From assembly GCF_004114695.1 (NCBI RefSeq), contig NZ_CP035310.1, forward strand, positions 186,001-250,000: a stretch of 64,000 nucleotides of DNA. The letters are read 5' to 3'. This DNA comes from Erythrobacter sp. HKB08. Lineage in GTDB: Bacteria > Pseudomonadota > Alphaproteobacteria > Sphingomonadales > Sphingomonadaceae. This document shows positions 18,162 through 26,201 of the stretch, piece after piece. Position 1 is the first letter of the stretch. Each line of letters begins with the position of its first letter. The notes beneath the pieces were generated by a model that made no database searches, had not been told where the DNA came from, and was given only the letters and a program-made list of their open reading frames with translations. A program made the translations under genes and the position numbers.

Positions 18162-18434
18162 TCAGAGCCTCGTCAGGACGATGATGACGGCGTTGATCAG
18201 CAGGATCAGCACCATGGGAGAAAAGTCGATTGCGCCCGTATCGGGCATGACGCGGCGGATCGGACGCAGCAGCGGCTCGAGCAGCGCGGCGATCGAGCGT
18301 TCGACCTGGTAGAAGAAGGCGTTGTCGCGGCCGATCACGTTGAAAGCGAACAGCAGCCCGATGATGAACCAGATGATGACGATCATGCTCAGCGTGTTCG
18401 CGAGCATGATCAGGATACCGACAATTGCGTCCAT
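18162..18434 (-). CDS. YggT family membrane protein
   Basis: 90 residues with two membrane segments (about 3-30 and 70-88) and the family motif [28 protein letters not shown] between them. YggT proteins are small inner-membrane proteins; roles in osmotic stress and in cell envelope or division have been suggested, none firmly. The gene is tightly packed with folD (4 bp) and lies 76 bp after argB, so co-transcription is likely. Confidence 0.9.
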   Translation of the reverse strand: MDAIVGILIMLANTLSMIVIIWFIIGLLFAFNVIGRDNAFFYQVERSIAALLEPLLRPIRRVMPDTGAIDFSPMVLILLINAVIIVLTRL

Positions 18435-18510
18435 GTGCGTCCTCTAGCAGCAGGGTTGCTGGCTATATGGGGAAGGTGTGTCGCAAGGGCAATACGCCTT
18501 CGGCCAGCTG

Positions 18511-19428
18511 TCAACCGGCGCGGACGAGCGTTCCTGCCCCGCGTTCGGTGAAGAATTCGAGCAGCATCGCATGCGGCACGCGCCCGTCGAGCACGACTGC
18601 CGCATCGCAGCCGCTTTCGACCGCTTCGACACAGGTTTCGAGCTTCGGGATCATGCCGCCGCTGATCGTGCCGTTTTCCCGCAGTTCGCCGATGTCCGCC
18701 GGGGTCAGCTCGGTCAGCAGTTCGCCCTCCTTGTCGAGCACGCCCGCTACATCGGTCAGCAGGAACAGCCGCGCAGCGCCCAGCGCACCGGCGATCGCGC
18801 CGGCCATGGTATCGGCATTGATGTTGTAGGTGTGACCGTCCTCGCCTGCGCCGATGGGTGCGATGATCGGGATCATCCCGGCGGACACGGCGGTGTCGAT
18901 GATGGTAGTGTCGACCCGGCTCGGCTCGCCCACGAAGCCGAGGTCGATCGCCTGCTCGATATTGCTTTCCGGGTCCTTGACCGTGCGTTCGACCTTGCTC
19001 GCTGTGACGAGCCCGCCGTCCTTGCCCGAAATGCCGATCGCCTTGCCGCCTGCATTGGCGATCCAGCCGACCAGTTCCTTGTTGATCGCCCCTGACAGGA
19101 CCATCTCGGCCACTTCGGCGGTTGCCTTGTCGGTGACGCGCAGGCCGTCGACGAAGGTGCTCTCGACGCCCAGCTTCTTGAGCATCGCGCCGATCTGCGG
19201 GCCTCCGCCATGGACCACGACCGGGTTGATGCCGACCGCCTTCAGCAACACGATATCCTCTGCGAATTCGCGCGCCGCCTTGGGATCGCCCATCGCATGG
19301 CCGCCGTATTTCACCACGAAGGTGCGCCCGGCATAACGCTGGAAATAGGGCAGCGCCTCGATCAGCACCGATGCCTTGCGCGCGGGATCGACCATTTCGC
19401 CCATCATTTCGTCACTCGTCGCAGCCAT
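18511..19428 (-). CDS. argB: Acetylglutamate kinase
   Basis: Second step of arginine synthesis: phosphorylates N-acetylglutamate. 305 residues from ATG 19428; an in-frame ATG at 19449 lies in the loop of a strong hairpin and is less likely. Motifs: [10 protein letters not shown] (phosphate binding), [33 protein letters not shown], and the ATP-site segment [19 protein letters not shown]. The N-terminal extension of about 25 residues before the core matches the arginine-inhibited type, so feedback control by arginine is plausible. First gene of the argB-yggT-folD run. Confidence 0.96.
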   Translation of the reverse strand: MAATSDEMMGEMVDPARKASVLIEALPYFQRYAGRTFVVKYGGHAMGDPKAAREFAEDIVLLKAVGINPVVVHGGGPQIGAMLKKLGVESTFVDGLRVTDKATAEVAEMVLSGAINKELVGWIANAGGKAIGISGKDGGLVTASKVERTVKDPESNIEQAIDLGFVGEPSRVDTTIIDTAVSAGMIPIIAPIGAGEDGHTYNINADTMAGAIAGALGAARLFLLTDVAGVLDKEGELLTELTPADIGELRENGTISGGMIPKLETCVEAVESGCDAAVVLDGRVPHAMLLEFFTERGAGTLVRAG

Positions 19429-19434
19429 GAGAAA

Positions 19435-19467
19435 ACGCCTGCCCTCCATCGTCCGGAAGGCAGGCGT
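19435..19467 (-). promoter_or_regulatory. Terminator-like hairpin in argB leader (attenuator candidate)
   Basis: On the minus strand ACGCCTGCC (19467-19459) pairs perfectly with GGCAGGCGT (19443-19435) around a 15-nt loop and is followed at once by TTTCTC and the argB ATG at 19428. No same-strand gene lies upstream, so it is not a neighbour's terminator. It resembles an intrinsic terminator in argB's own leader and would also occlude the ribosome site. Confidence 0.5.
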
Positions 19468-19645
19468 CTAACGGGCTGCGGGGCCCGTGGCAAAGATTCG
19501 TGCAACGCAGCATGTCCGATCCCGGTCGGGCGGGCGCTAAGGCATTGACCTGACATGCGGCTTCGACAAGATCGCACCCCAGGCAAATGACCAAACCAAC
19601 TTTCCTCACCGCTCCATTCGCAGCAAGCCTTGCCGGAGCCCGCCA

Positions 19646-20179
19646 ATGGTAAACCGCCCGAAGTTCGATGCGGCCTGGCAAAGGCGCCGCCGCCTTGCGG
19701 CAGTCGGGCGCTGGGCGCGCACTTTCGTCCCGCTCGCCGCAATCCTGCTGCTGGGCTGGTGGCTTACGAGCGCACCGGCCGAGCCGGAAGGCGAGTGGGA
19801 GGAGATGCAGCTGGGCTTCGGCATTTGCGGCGAAGGCGGTTTCGAAGCCTGCGTGATCGACGGCGACACCATCGCGATCGACAGGCGTCGCATCCGCCTC
19901 GCCGGTTTCGACACGCCGGAAATCGACGGGGACTGCATAGAGGAACGGACCCTCGCCCGCGAGGCACGGGCCGAGCTTGCACTCTGGCTCAACAGCGGAG
20001 CCTTCCTCGTCGACGGTGGGGCAAGTCCGCCGCGCGACGAATACGGGCGAGAGCTGCGCAAGGTCCGCCGCGTCATCGAGGGCGAGGACCAGTGGCTCGC
20101 CGAGTGGATGGAAGAGAAAGGCTATTCCCGGCCGCGCGAATTCGGCGCCGGCAAGACCGACTGGTGCACTGAGGATTAG
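19646..20179 (+). CDS. Staphylococcal-nuclease-like (thermonuclease) protein, membrane-anchored
   Basis: 177 residues. A basic N-terminus and one hydrophobic helix (about 27-41) place the domain outside the cytoplasm. The SNase domain (about 65-175) keeps the catalytic pattern: D72/D74 in VIDGDTI, R84 in RRIRLAG, D89 and E92 in FDTPEID, and R135 in DEYGREL. Four cysteines (C61, C69, C97 and C174) could form disulfides. Probable role: degradation of external DNA or RNA. It is transcribed divergently from argB. The adjacent small membrane-protein gene starts 72 bp later. Confidence 0.85.
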   Translation: MVNRPKFDAAWQRRRRLAAVGRWARTFVPLAAILLLGWWLTSAPAEPEGEWEEMQLGFGICGEGGFEACVIDGDTIAIDRRRIRLAGFDTPEIDGDCIEERTLAREARAELALWLNSGAFLVDGGASPPRDEYGRELRKVRRVIEGEDQWLAEWMEEKGYSRPREFGAGKTDWCTED

Positions 20180-20251
20180 CGCGGCCGCCCGCCTTGTCCT
20201 TTGTTCGCAAAGGCGTATCCTTGCGCACCGGAACAAGAGGGGATCTGGACA

Positions 20252-20629
20252 ATGACCGACAATATCTCGCCGTCGCCGCCACCGCCGCCTCCGGCAAATG
20301 GCGGGTTCGACATGAACCACCCGACCATCATCAGCCTGCTCTACCTTGCGAGCTTCTTCACCGGTATCACCGGGCTGGTCGGCGTGATCCTCGCCTATGT
20401 CTGGCGCGACGGGGCGGAGGCATGGGAAGCCTCGCACCTCACCTATCACATCCGGACCTTCTGGATCGGCGTGCTCGGCACGGTCATCGGCGTGGTGCTG
20501 TCGATCATCCTCATCGGCTTCTTCCTGATCATCGCGGTTGCGGTGTGGATGGCGGTGCGCAGCGTGCTTTCGATGGTGAAAGCCCAGAAGCGCGAGCCGA
20601 TGCCCGACCCGCAGACCTGGCTGTTCTGA
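20252..20629 (+). CDS. DUF4870 family membrane protein
   Basis: 125 residues from ATG 20252, which has GAGGGG upstream. A proline-rich cytoplasmic start (eight prolines near residues 7-14) is followed by three membrane helices (about 28-48, 66-85, 86-108), with HLTYHIRTFWIG between helices 1 and 2, the DUF4870 signature. Function unknown. The lipoprotein gene follows 4 bp later. Confidence 0.8.
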   Translation: MTDNISPSPPPPPPANGGFDMNHPTIISLLYLASFFTGITGLVGVILAYVWRDGAEAWEASHLTYHIRTFWIGVLGTVIGVVLSIILIGFFLIIAVAVWMAVRSVLSMVKAQKREPMPDPQTWLF

Positions 20630-20633
20630 TACG

Positions 20634-21311
20634 ATGAAGCTGAAGATCGGCGCGGCGCTGGCTGCCGCTACCCTGCTCGCGTCCTGCGAACGTCCTCCCG
20701 AGGCGGCGCAGGACGAGTTCTGGGCGGCGCTGCAATCGCATTGCGGCAATGCCTATGCGGGCAAGCTCGTCAGCAACGATGCGGCCGACGCCGATTTCCA
20801 AGGGGCGGAGATGATCGCGCATTTCCGCCGCTGCACGGACCAGAGCATCTCGATCCCGTTCCATGTCCGCACCAAGGACGGCGAATGGGATCGATCCCGC
20901 ACCTGGATCATCAGCCGCGTGATCGACGATGGCAATGCAGCGCTGAGCCTCGACCACGACCACCGCCACGAGGACGGCTCGAGCGATCCGGTGACCTATT
21001 ACGGCGGCATCACGCGCACGCCGGGTCAGTCCGACTACCAGGCGTTCGAAGTGAGCGAAGGCAGCATCGCGCTGTTCGAACGCGAGGGGCTGACCGCTTC
21101 GGTTACCAACACCTGGGGCTTCCAGGTCGATCCGATGGGCACGCCCGACGCGATCTTCGCCTACGAACTGGTCCGCTCGACCGAGAAGGGCGCGCCGGAA
21201 GACCGGCACTTCCGCGTCGAATTCGATGCGACCAAACCGGTCATGCCGCCGCCCGCGCCGTGGGGGTTCGAGAACGACCAGGCGCTCGGCGAAGCGGTGG
21301 CGGAGGACTAG
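20634..21311 (+). CDS. Putative lipoprotein, function unknown
   Basis: 225 residues; the signal peptide ends in the lipobox LLASC (C18 region). The mature protein begins ERPPEAAQDEFWAAL and contains CGNAYAGKL, IPFHVRTKDGEWDRSRTW and LDHDHRHEDGS, followed by VTYYGGITRTPG. No family is recognised with certainty; homologs appear to be widespread as secreted hypothetical proteins in this order. Co-transcribed with the DUF4870 gene (4-bp gap). It ends 3 bp before the convergent YdcH-like gene. Confidence 0.75.
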   Translation: MKLKIGAALAAATLLASCERPPEAAQDEFWAALQSHCGNAYAGKLVSNDAADADFQGAEMIAHFRRCTDQSISIPFHVRTKDGEWDRSRTWIISRVIDDGNAALSLDHDHRHEDGSSDPVTYYGGITRTPGQSDYQAFEVSEGSIALFEREGLTASVTNTWGFQVDPMGTPDAIFAYELVRSTEKGAPEDRHFRVEFDATKPVMPPPAPWGFENDQALGEAVAED

Positions 21312-21314
21312 TCC

Positions 21315-21563
21315 TCAGCCGCTGGCCTTGGCGAGCATTCCGGAAATCTGGTCGACCAGCGAGAGGCGCTGCTTCTTGAGCTGCTCGGCATGATCGTCGC
21401 TCACCGGCTCGACCTCGGTCTCATGGCGATGGATGTCGCGGTTTACCGCGTGATATTCGTCGGCGAGCTTGCGGAAATGCGCATCCTCGACCTTGAGCTT
21501 GTGCAGCAGGTCGGCGTGCTGCGGAAATTCGTCATGCAGCTCGTGCGGCGTGTGCTGGGACAT
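21315..21563 (-). CDS. DUF465 / YdcH family small protein
   Basis: 82 residues starting at ATG 21563 (MSQHTPHELHDEF), the usual YdcH opening: FPQHADLLHKLKVEDAHF, then a long charged coiled-coil helix to LSLVDQISGML. An upstream in-frame start at 21599 would only add 12 unrelated residues. The function is unknown. Confidence 0.88.
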   Translation of the reverse strand: MSQHTPHELHDEFPQHADLLHKLKVEDAHFRKLADEYHAVNRDIHRHETEVEPVSDDHAEQLKKQRLSLVDQISGMLAKASG

Positions 21564-21637
21564 TGTCGGACATTCCTTCCACTCGTTGTTCCTGCGCAAA
21601 CCCTTACCGAGCGATCAGACCGCCACATTGATCGAGG

Positions 21638-22102
21638 TCAATTCCCGCTGCGGCCGGCCATGATTCCGAAGCCCGGGACCGCGCGCGTCTCGACGTGGCC
21701 GCGGTGGTACATGTCGAGATAGATCTCGCTGCGTTCCGGCTCGCTGCCGGGGCAGGTGACGATATAGACGTCCATGATGTTTCCGTAGCGCGAAATGCCG
21801 GCGCTGCCTGCCCGCTCGAACTGCGGCGCCTTGAGGTCCTGGCACCTGAGGGTCGCGAGATAGCGGCGCTGGCCGGGAGGCATTTCGGCGCGCACCGGGT
21901 TTTCCGCGCTGCCGAGCGGGTACTTCTCGGCCTCGGCCAGCTCGCGTTCGAGAGCTGCGCCCTGCACTTCGGATTCGCCGGCGAGCATGCGCGAGAGGAG
22001 CGCGGCGGTATCGCCGTCGCGTTGCTGCGAAGTGGTGGCGGTTGTCGCGCACCCGCCAAGCATCAGCGCCGCTGCGGCGCTGGCGAAAACATATCTGAAC
22101 AT
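21638..22102 (-). CDS. Putative lipoprotein, function unknown
   Basis: 154 residues (ATG 22102; another ATG two codons upstream). Signal with lipobox LMLGGC. The mature part is predicted to be helical first (AALLSRMLAGESEVQGAALERELAEAEKYPLG) and then beta-rich with RRYLATLRCQDLKAP, YGNIMDVYIVTCPG and a C-terminal GFGIMAG. The two cysteines in the second half are spaced to form a disulfide. No known family is recognised. The divergent membrane-protein gene starts 216 bp away. Confidence 0.7.
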   Translation of the reverse strand: MFRYVFASAAAALMLGGCATTATTSQQRDGDTAALLSRMLAGESEVQGAALERELAEAEKYPLGSAENPVRAEMPPGQRRYLATLRCQDLKAPQFERAGSAGISRYGNIMDVYIVTCPGSEPERSEIYLDMYHRGHVETRAVPGFGIMAGRSGN

Positions 22103-22317
22103 GGGCAACCCTCCCTTGTGGAACGGGGAGGATGACAGACATTCCAGCGCCCGGCGAGGGCAAAAGCGCGCGAGGCTAAATATGTAGGAATGTTACACTT
22201 GTTACGCTGTTCGCGCAGGTGCTTGCGCGCGCGTTTTCAGGGCCGCCGCATCACCGGAGCGGCGAGGCTAGCGCGCTGCATTCGTGTAGGAAAGCCATCT
22301 CTGGTAGACTGCGTCCC

Positions 22318-22731
22318 ATGTCGAAGAAGCATCTCGTTCCCTGGGCTGCGACCGCCTATTTCGCGGTGATCTTCGCGCTGGGTTTCGCGCTCGGCACGCT
22401 GCGGGTCTTGTGGGGTGCGGAAGCGCTGGGCGAGACGCGTTTCGTGCTCGTCGAGATACCGCTCATGCTGGCCGCGAGCTGGGCCGCCGCGCGCTGGCTG
22501 ACGCACCGCTATCGCATCCGGCAGGGCGGGCGCGCGCTGGCGATGGGCATGGCGGCGTTCGGCCTGCTGATGGTGGCCGAGATCGCGCTGGCGGCGGCGA
22601 CGGGCGAAGGCGCGCTTGCATGGCTGGCGAGCCTCGCGCGGCCGCCCGCGCTCTACGGCCTGCTCGGCCAGGTCGGTTTTGCGCTGATGCCCTGGCTGGT
22701 CGTTATCAGCAGGGGTCCGGCGGGCCGCTAG
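22318..22731 (+). CDS. Small integral membrane protein, function unknown
   Basis: 137 residues from ATG 22318. About four hydrophobic helices (9-30, 42-58, 72-95, 107-130) separated by short basic loops (THRYRIRQGGRA). It shows no catalytic motif. It converges with the sulfotransferase gene, the two stops overlapping by 4 bp. The upstream 200 bp contain a direct repeat TGTTAC...TGTTAC (22193-22207 region). Confidence 0.6.
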   Translation: MSKKHLVPWAATAYFAVIFALGFALGTLRVLWGAEALGETRFVLVEIPLMLAASWAAARWLTHRYRIRQGGRALAMGMAAFGLLMVAEIALAAATGEGALAWLASLARPPALYGLLGQVGFALMPWLVVISRGPAGR

Positions 22732-23633
22732 GCGAGCGTCGCGGCAAGCTCCGCGTAAGTGGCGTGGCCGGTGACCGGCGCGACACGCTCGGCCCACATC
22801 GCGTCGATTTGCTCCCCGATGGAAGCGGGCAGCGGCAGGCGCCGCTCGTTCTCGCCGCGCACCTTGGAGCTGTCGCTGTCGAGCGGCAGGCCGAGGCGGC
22901 GGTGAATCATCGTGCGCATCAACAGATCGTCGAAGCGGTCCTTGTGCGCGAGCATGTATTCGCGGCTGGTGCGCGCCTCGACCATGTCGGTCGCATCGCG
23001 GGCGATGGCGATCCCCATCAGCTCGGCCACGCGGGCGATCGCGCTGCGCTTGTTGGCGATGATCCAGCGATAATCGAGCACCAGCGTATCGGCCTCATCG
23101 CGCCGCGCCCACCAGCTCAGCAGGTGCTTGAAATAGTCGACCCCGCTCGGGCCGCCGCGCGACCAGACTGGCATGAATTCCTCCGGCTGGATCGTGCCGG
23201 GTTCGAACAGCCAGCCTTCGAAGAAGTGGTACATCGACATATAGGCCTCCTTCGGATCGCGCAGCGACACGAGGTAGCGCATGCCCGGCGGCAGGCCTTC
23301 GTAATGCAAGTGGCTCTTGAAGCCGCGGGGGTTGGCGACCTGCTCTGCATTGATGTCGGTTTCGGGCAGCAGGATGCCCATCTCGATCCACGGGGTGACG
23401 CGGCTGATGTCGTCGAAATCCATGTCGCCGCCATCGGCGCTGGTGCGGATCTGGTGGAACATCTGCTGCAGCATGGTGGTGCCGCATTTGCCGAAGGGGG
23501 TGATGACGACATCGCTCGGGCGCGGGTCGAGCGGCTTGAACCCCGCGATCTCCTCCGCCGAGGGCGCGAGCTGCGCCATCATGGCCCCGTGTTCCTCGAC
23601 CGACCGCGGCCGCGCGCGCACTGCTTCACCCAT
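22728..23633 (-). CDS. Sulfotransferase domain protein
   Basis: 301 residues from ATG 23633 (AGGGGAC ribosome site). The PAPS 5'-phosphosulfate loop is TPFGKCGTTMLQQM (about residues 48-61) and the 3'-phosphate segment is YLVSLRDPKEAYMSMYHF. Later WSRGG and LDYRWI follow the cytosolic-type sulfotransferase layout. Predicted to transfer sulfate from PAPS to a hydroxyl of a small molecule or lipid; the acceptor is unknown. No sulfation partner genes are adjacent. Confidence 0.85.
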   Translation of the reverse strand: MGEAVRARPRSVEEHGAMMAQLAPSAEEIAGFKPLDPRPSDVVITPFGKCGTTMLQQMFHQIRTSADGGDMDFDDISRVTPWIEMGILLPETDINAEQVANPRGFKSHLHYEGLPPGMRYLVSLRDPKEAYMSMYHFFEGWLFEPGTIQPEEFMPVWSRGGPSGVDYFKHLLSWWARRDEADTLVLDYRWIIANKRSAIARVAELMGIAIARDATDMVEARTSREYMLAHKDRFDDLLMRTMIHRRLGLPLDSDSSKVRGENERRLPLPASIGEQIDAMWAERVAPVTGHATYAELAATLA

Positions 23634-23770
23634 GCAAAGTCCCCTCCCAGAGATTTCCGGTGCGCCCGTTGGAGAGGAGCGTTGCATGAAGGCGGCGGCG
23701 GGGCAAGTGGCGCGTCGAGGCGCGCGAGCGCCCTACCCAGCGGGCGAGCGATCGCTTAGGCTCGTCCCCC

Positions 23771-24223
23771 GTGGCCAAGGCGACATCCTGCGAAGTGCCC
23801 GAAGGCAGCCTGCTCCAAGGCTTCGGCGCGCCCGGCGACTACCGCGACTGCTTCGCGCTAGAGGTGCCGGGCGAGGTCTCGCTCGCCGACTATATCGAGC
23901 GCTTCTACTGCAGCCCGGCCTTCCTGCCCGAACGCCTGGCGCTGCGCCTGATCGCGGGCCGAGCCTCCCGCTCCGACGCCCGCGCCCTCGCCCGTGGGGA
24001 GGCAGGCAGCTTCGCGGTATGGGAAGTGGTGGAGCGCTCAAGCACTGAAATACTGCTGCACTCGAAAGGCACCGGCACGGCAAGCTGGCTCGCGGTCAAA
24101 CCGCTGGAAGGCAACACCCGCCTGCTGTTCGGCTCATGGGTCGGGGGGCTCGAGAGCTCCGGCTGGCGCTTCATGGAGCGGCCGCACCACTGGTACTCGC
24201 GGTGGTTGTTGGGTGGGGTTTGA
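23771..24223 (+). CDS. Conserved hypothetical protein (possible DUF2867-like fold)
   Basis: 150 residues from GTG 23771. The second half, FAVWEVVERSSTEILLHSKGTGTASWLAVKPL followed by FGSWVGGLESSGWRF, looks like the lipocalin- or START-like C-terminal strand order of DUF2867-type proteins, but the match is weak. No signal peptide. This is the last GC-rich gene before the AT-rich NACHT island, with which it converges (79 bp between stops). Confidence 0.55.
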   Translation: MAKATSCEVPEGSLLQGFGAPGDYRDCFALEVPGEVSLADYIERFYCSPAFLPERLALRLIAGRASRSDARALARGEAGSFAVWEVVERSSTEILLHSKGTGTASWLAVKPLEGNTRLLFGSWVGGLESSGWRFMERPHHWYSRWLLGGV

Positions 24224-24302
24224 ATGGGTCACACGTTAGTCCTTGATCCCAACACAACGCTTCATCGCCAACCAACCGTAGGGTCAAAATCAAGCGAAAA
24301 AA

Positions 24303-26150
24303 TTAGTCAAATAGAGAAGTTAAAAATTCTTGGCCTTTTTCACGACGCTTCCGTTGCGCGATGCGAATTCTATTGATGCTCCTCAAAACTCCCGTGTGAT
24401 CTCCGACATAAAGAGCGTCAAAGAACTCTCCGCACTCCTCCGGCAGCTCGAAATTGAACACCTTCCCTTCATTGGGACGACTATCGGAATCATCAATATG
24501 GCTTGAAAATCCCTCAAGCCCGGCAATCCCATCACTTTCCATATTCTTAAGCGCGCTAACCACCGCCGCTTGCCATTCTTCTACTTCCGGAAGAAGTCGT
24601 CCTTTAGGTGACTCAAACATCTTCGGATAGAACCGCCTTAGTATCGCCAAACATCGGCTAAGCTTCGTCTCACTTCTTATCACAACAATGACAGACTTCG
24701 ACAAAACATCCGCAGACCACCTAGGATAACATGCTCTAAGAAATTTCTCATTCCTGCCCCGAAGATTAGTTGGATACTTTTTAATTATGTCTTCGACAAA
24801 ATCATAAGCCCACTCTTCTTCAACTCTCTCGGGATTCATTCCGTAAAGCATCGGAAGAACGTCATCATGAATTCGCAGGCTCGCTTCTTCTAAATATTTC
24901 TCCACAAATCCACTTGGTGCATTAGAGATGAATAGCGCGCAAAAATATTCTTGAAACGACCTGTGTACAAAGGAAATTTCAAATCCTTCTTCTTGAAGGA
25001 GGCAAACAGACTCAATAAGATCGTCAAGTATTTTGGTCGCATCTACCTCTAGATCCTGCTGCTTTATTGCTCTTTTCAGATACTCAATTGCCTCATCTCT
25101 ATGAAATGCATAAGCTGATTTGGAGTAAGTGAAGACACAGAAACTTGAGAATATTCTCTTAAACTCTTCTGCGGTGCAGCCGGAATGCGTTTCACGCAAG
25201 AATTGGCTTTTCATCGCATCATGACGGCGGACCAAAGTATCGAATGCGTTGCGATAGAATTCATGCAAGCTATGAGGAATTTCAGCGTACTCCTCGAAAG
25301 TCAGCATGAGCATGATCGCCAGTAGAGGTGTATCGAGAAAACTCTCATGCTTTTCGAAAAACTCTGGCGTCAATCTTCGTAGAAACACTCGTTTCACATC
25401 TTCATCATACTTTGCCGTTTCAATTAGCGCGCGAGTTTGATCGTAGCTCATAGGCTTCAGATGCAGCACATGAGCGTGCTCCCAAGAGTGGAAACGATCA
25501 TCGGAGCGCCCCGAGACAACAAGAGGACACGCCTCAAAGTCGTCGAGTATACTCAGTATCTGCGCCTCGATATGATCTCTGTCAGGGGGCGACACTTCAT
25601 CGAACCCGTCCAAGATGAGACAAAAATAGCCCTTTTCTAAGGCGCGGAGGAAATCGGCGTAGCTGACACCGCTGTCGCCCCGATACTGTGAATGGAGAAA
25701 TGGAAGAATCTCTTTCGAGGTGAGCGAATTAATTGATCGCAGTTCCAAAAAGAGTGGTATTTTACCCCGTGGGGCATGATACATCGAAAGCGCCAAGTAT
25801 CGCATAAGGACGCTTTTGCCGCGCCCGGCGAGAGCCGACACCACGAACGAATCGCCACGCGCTATCCGATCGAGTAGATCTTCGACGGAATAGTCCTGCT
25901 CGCGGTCAGTCAACTTAACCGGAATATACGCTTGCAGAAGATCAATTGACTCGGTTGGACGCAAAAACGTCCGAATGGTTGAAACTCTTCGATAAGTTTT
26001 TTCTAGAAAGGGGGAATAGGCGTCAGCAAGCGTGTGGTACAGACGCCTAATTGCATCGACAAGCTTATTGTCTACGACTTGAGCTGCAGCACGCTCGGTT
26101 GCTTGAACAACAACCTCAGCTGCAAATTTATTTGTATCGAATTCGCTCAT
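24303..26150 (-). CDS. NACHT-domain STAND NTPase (bacterial NLR-like, bNACHT; probable anti-phage defence)
   Basis: 615 residues. Residues 1-85 form a helical N-terminal region with no recognisable nuclease, protease or TIR effector. The NACHT core (about 86-290) has a P-loop ALAGRGKS (106-113, with Ala for the first Gly), Walker B LILDGFDE (178-185) with the NACHT-type Asp/Glu extension, sensor-like VVSGRSDD (211-218) and TPLLAIMLML (274-283). The winged-helix end carries FVHRSFQEYFCALFI (394-408), a hallmark of these ATPases, followed by about 200 residues of uncharacterised C-terminal domain. Bacterial NACHT proteins of this layout are known anti-phage proteins that sense phage products and trigger cell arrest or death. 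The gene is far richer in A/T than its neighbours, stands alone, and starts 51 bp after the nrdB stop on the same strand, so it may share the nrdB transcript. Confidence 0.92.
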   Translation of the reverse strand: MSEFDTNKFAAEVVVQATERAAAQVVDNKLVDAIRRLYHTLADAYSPFLEKTYRRVSTIRTFLRPTESIDLLQAYIPVKLTDREQDYSVEDLLDRIARGDSFVVSALAGRGKSVLMRYLALSMYHAPRGKIPLFLELRSINSLTSKEILPFLHSQYRGDSGVSYADFLRALEKGYFCLILDGFDEVSPPDRDHIEAQILSILDDFEACPLVVSGRSDDRFHSWEHAHVLHLKPMSYDQTRALIETAKYDEDVKRVFLRRLTPEFFEKHESFLDTPLLAIMLMLTFEEYAEIPHSLHEFYRNAFDTLVRRHDAMKSQFLRETHSGCTAEEFKRIFSSFCVFTYSKSAYAFHRDEAIEYLKRAIKQQDLEVDATKILDDLIESVCLLQEEGFEISFVHRSFQEYFCALFISNAPSGFVEKYLEEASLRIHDDVLPMLYGMNPERVEEEWAYDFVEDIIKKYPTNLRGRNEKFLRACYPRWSADVLSKSVIVVIRSETKLSRCLAILRRFYPKMFESPKGRLLPEVEEWQAAVVSALKNMESDGIAGLEGFSSHIDDSDSRPNEGKVFNFELPEECGEFFDALYVGDHTGVLRSINRIRIAQRKRREKGQEFLTSLFD

Positions 26151-26201
26151 GACCTTGCGCTATCAAGGCCACGAAGAAAATCCAAGTATTTGTGTGTGTT
26201 T

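Noticed and set aside
22187-22210. Similarity of GAATGTTACACTTGTTACGC to the palindrome before the ZnuD-like gene
   Set aside because: Here the halves TGTTAC/TGTTAC are direct, not inverted, repeats, so it is not the same operator; chance similarity is likely.
24230-26201. Transposon or prophage boundaries around the NACHT gene
   Set aside because: No terminal inverted repeats, target-site duplication or transposase/integrase gene were found on either side; only the base composition marks the insertion.
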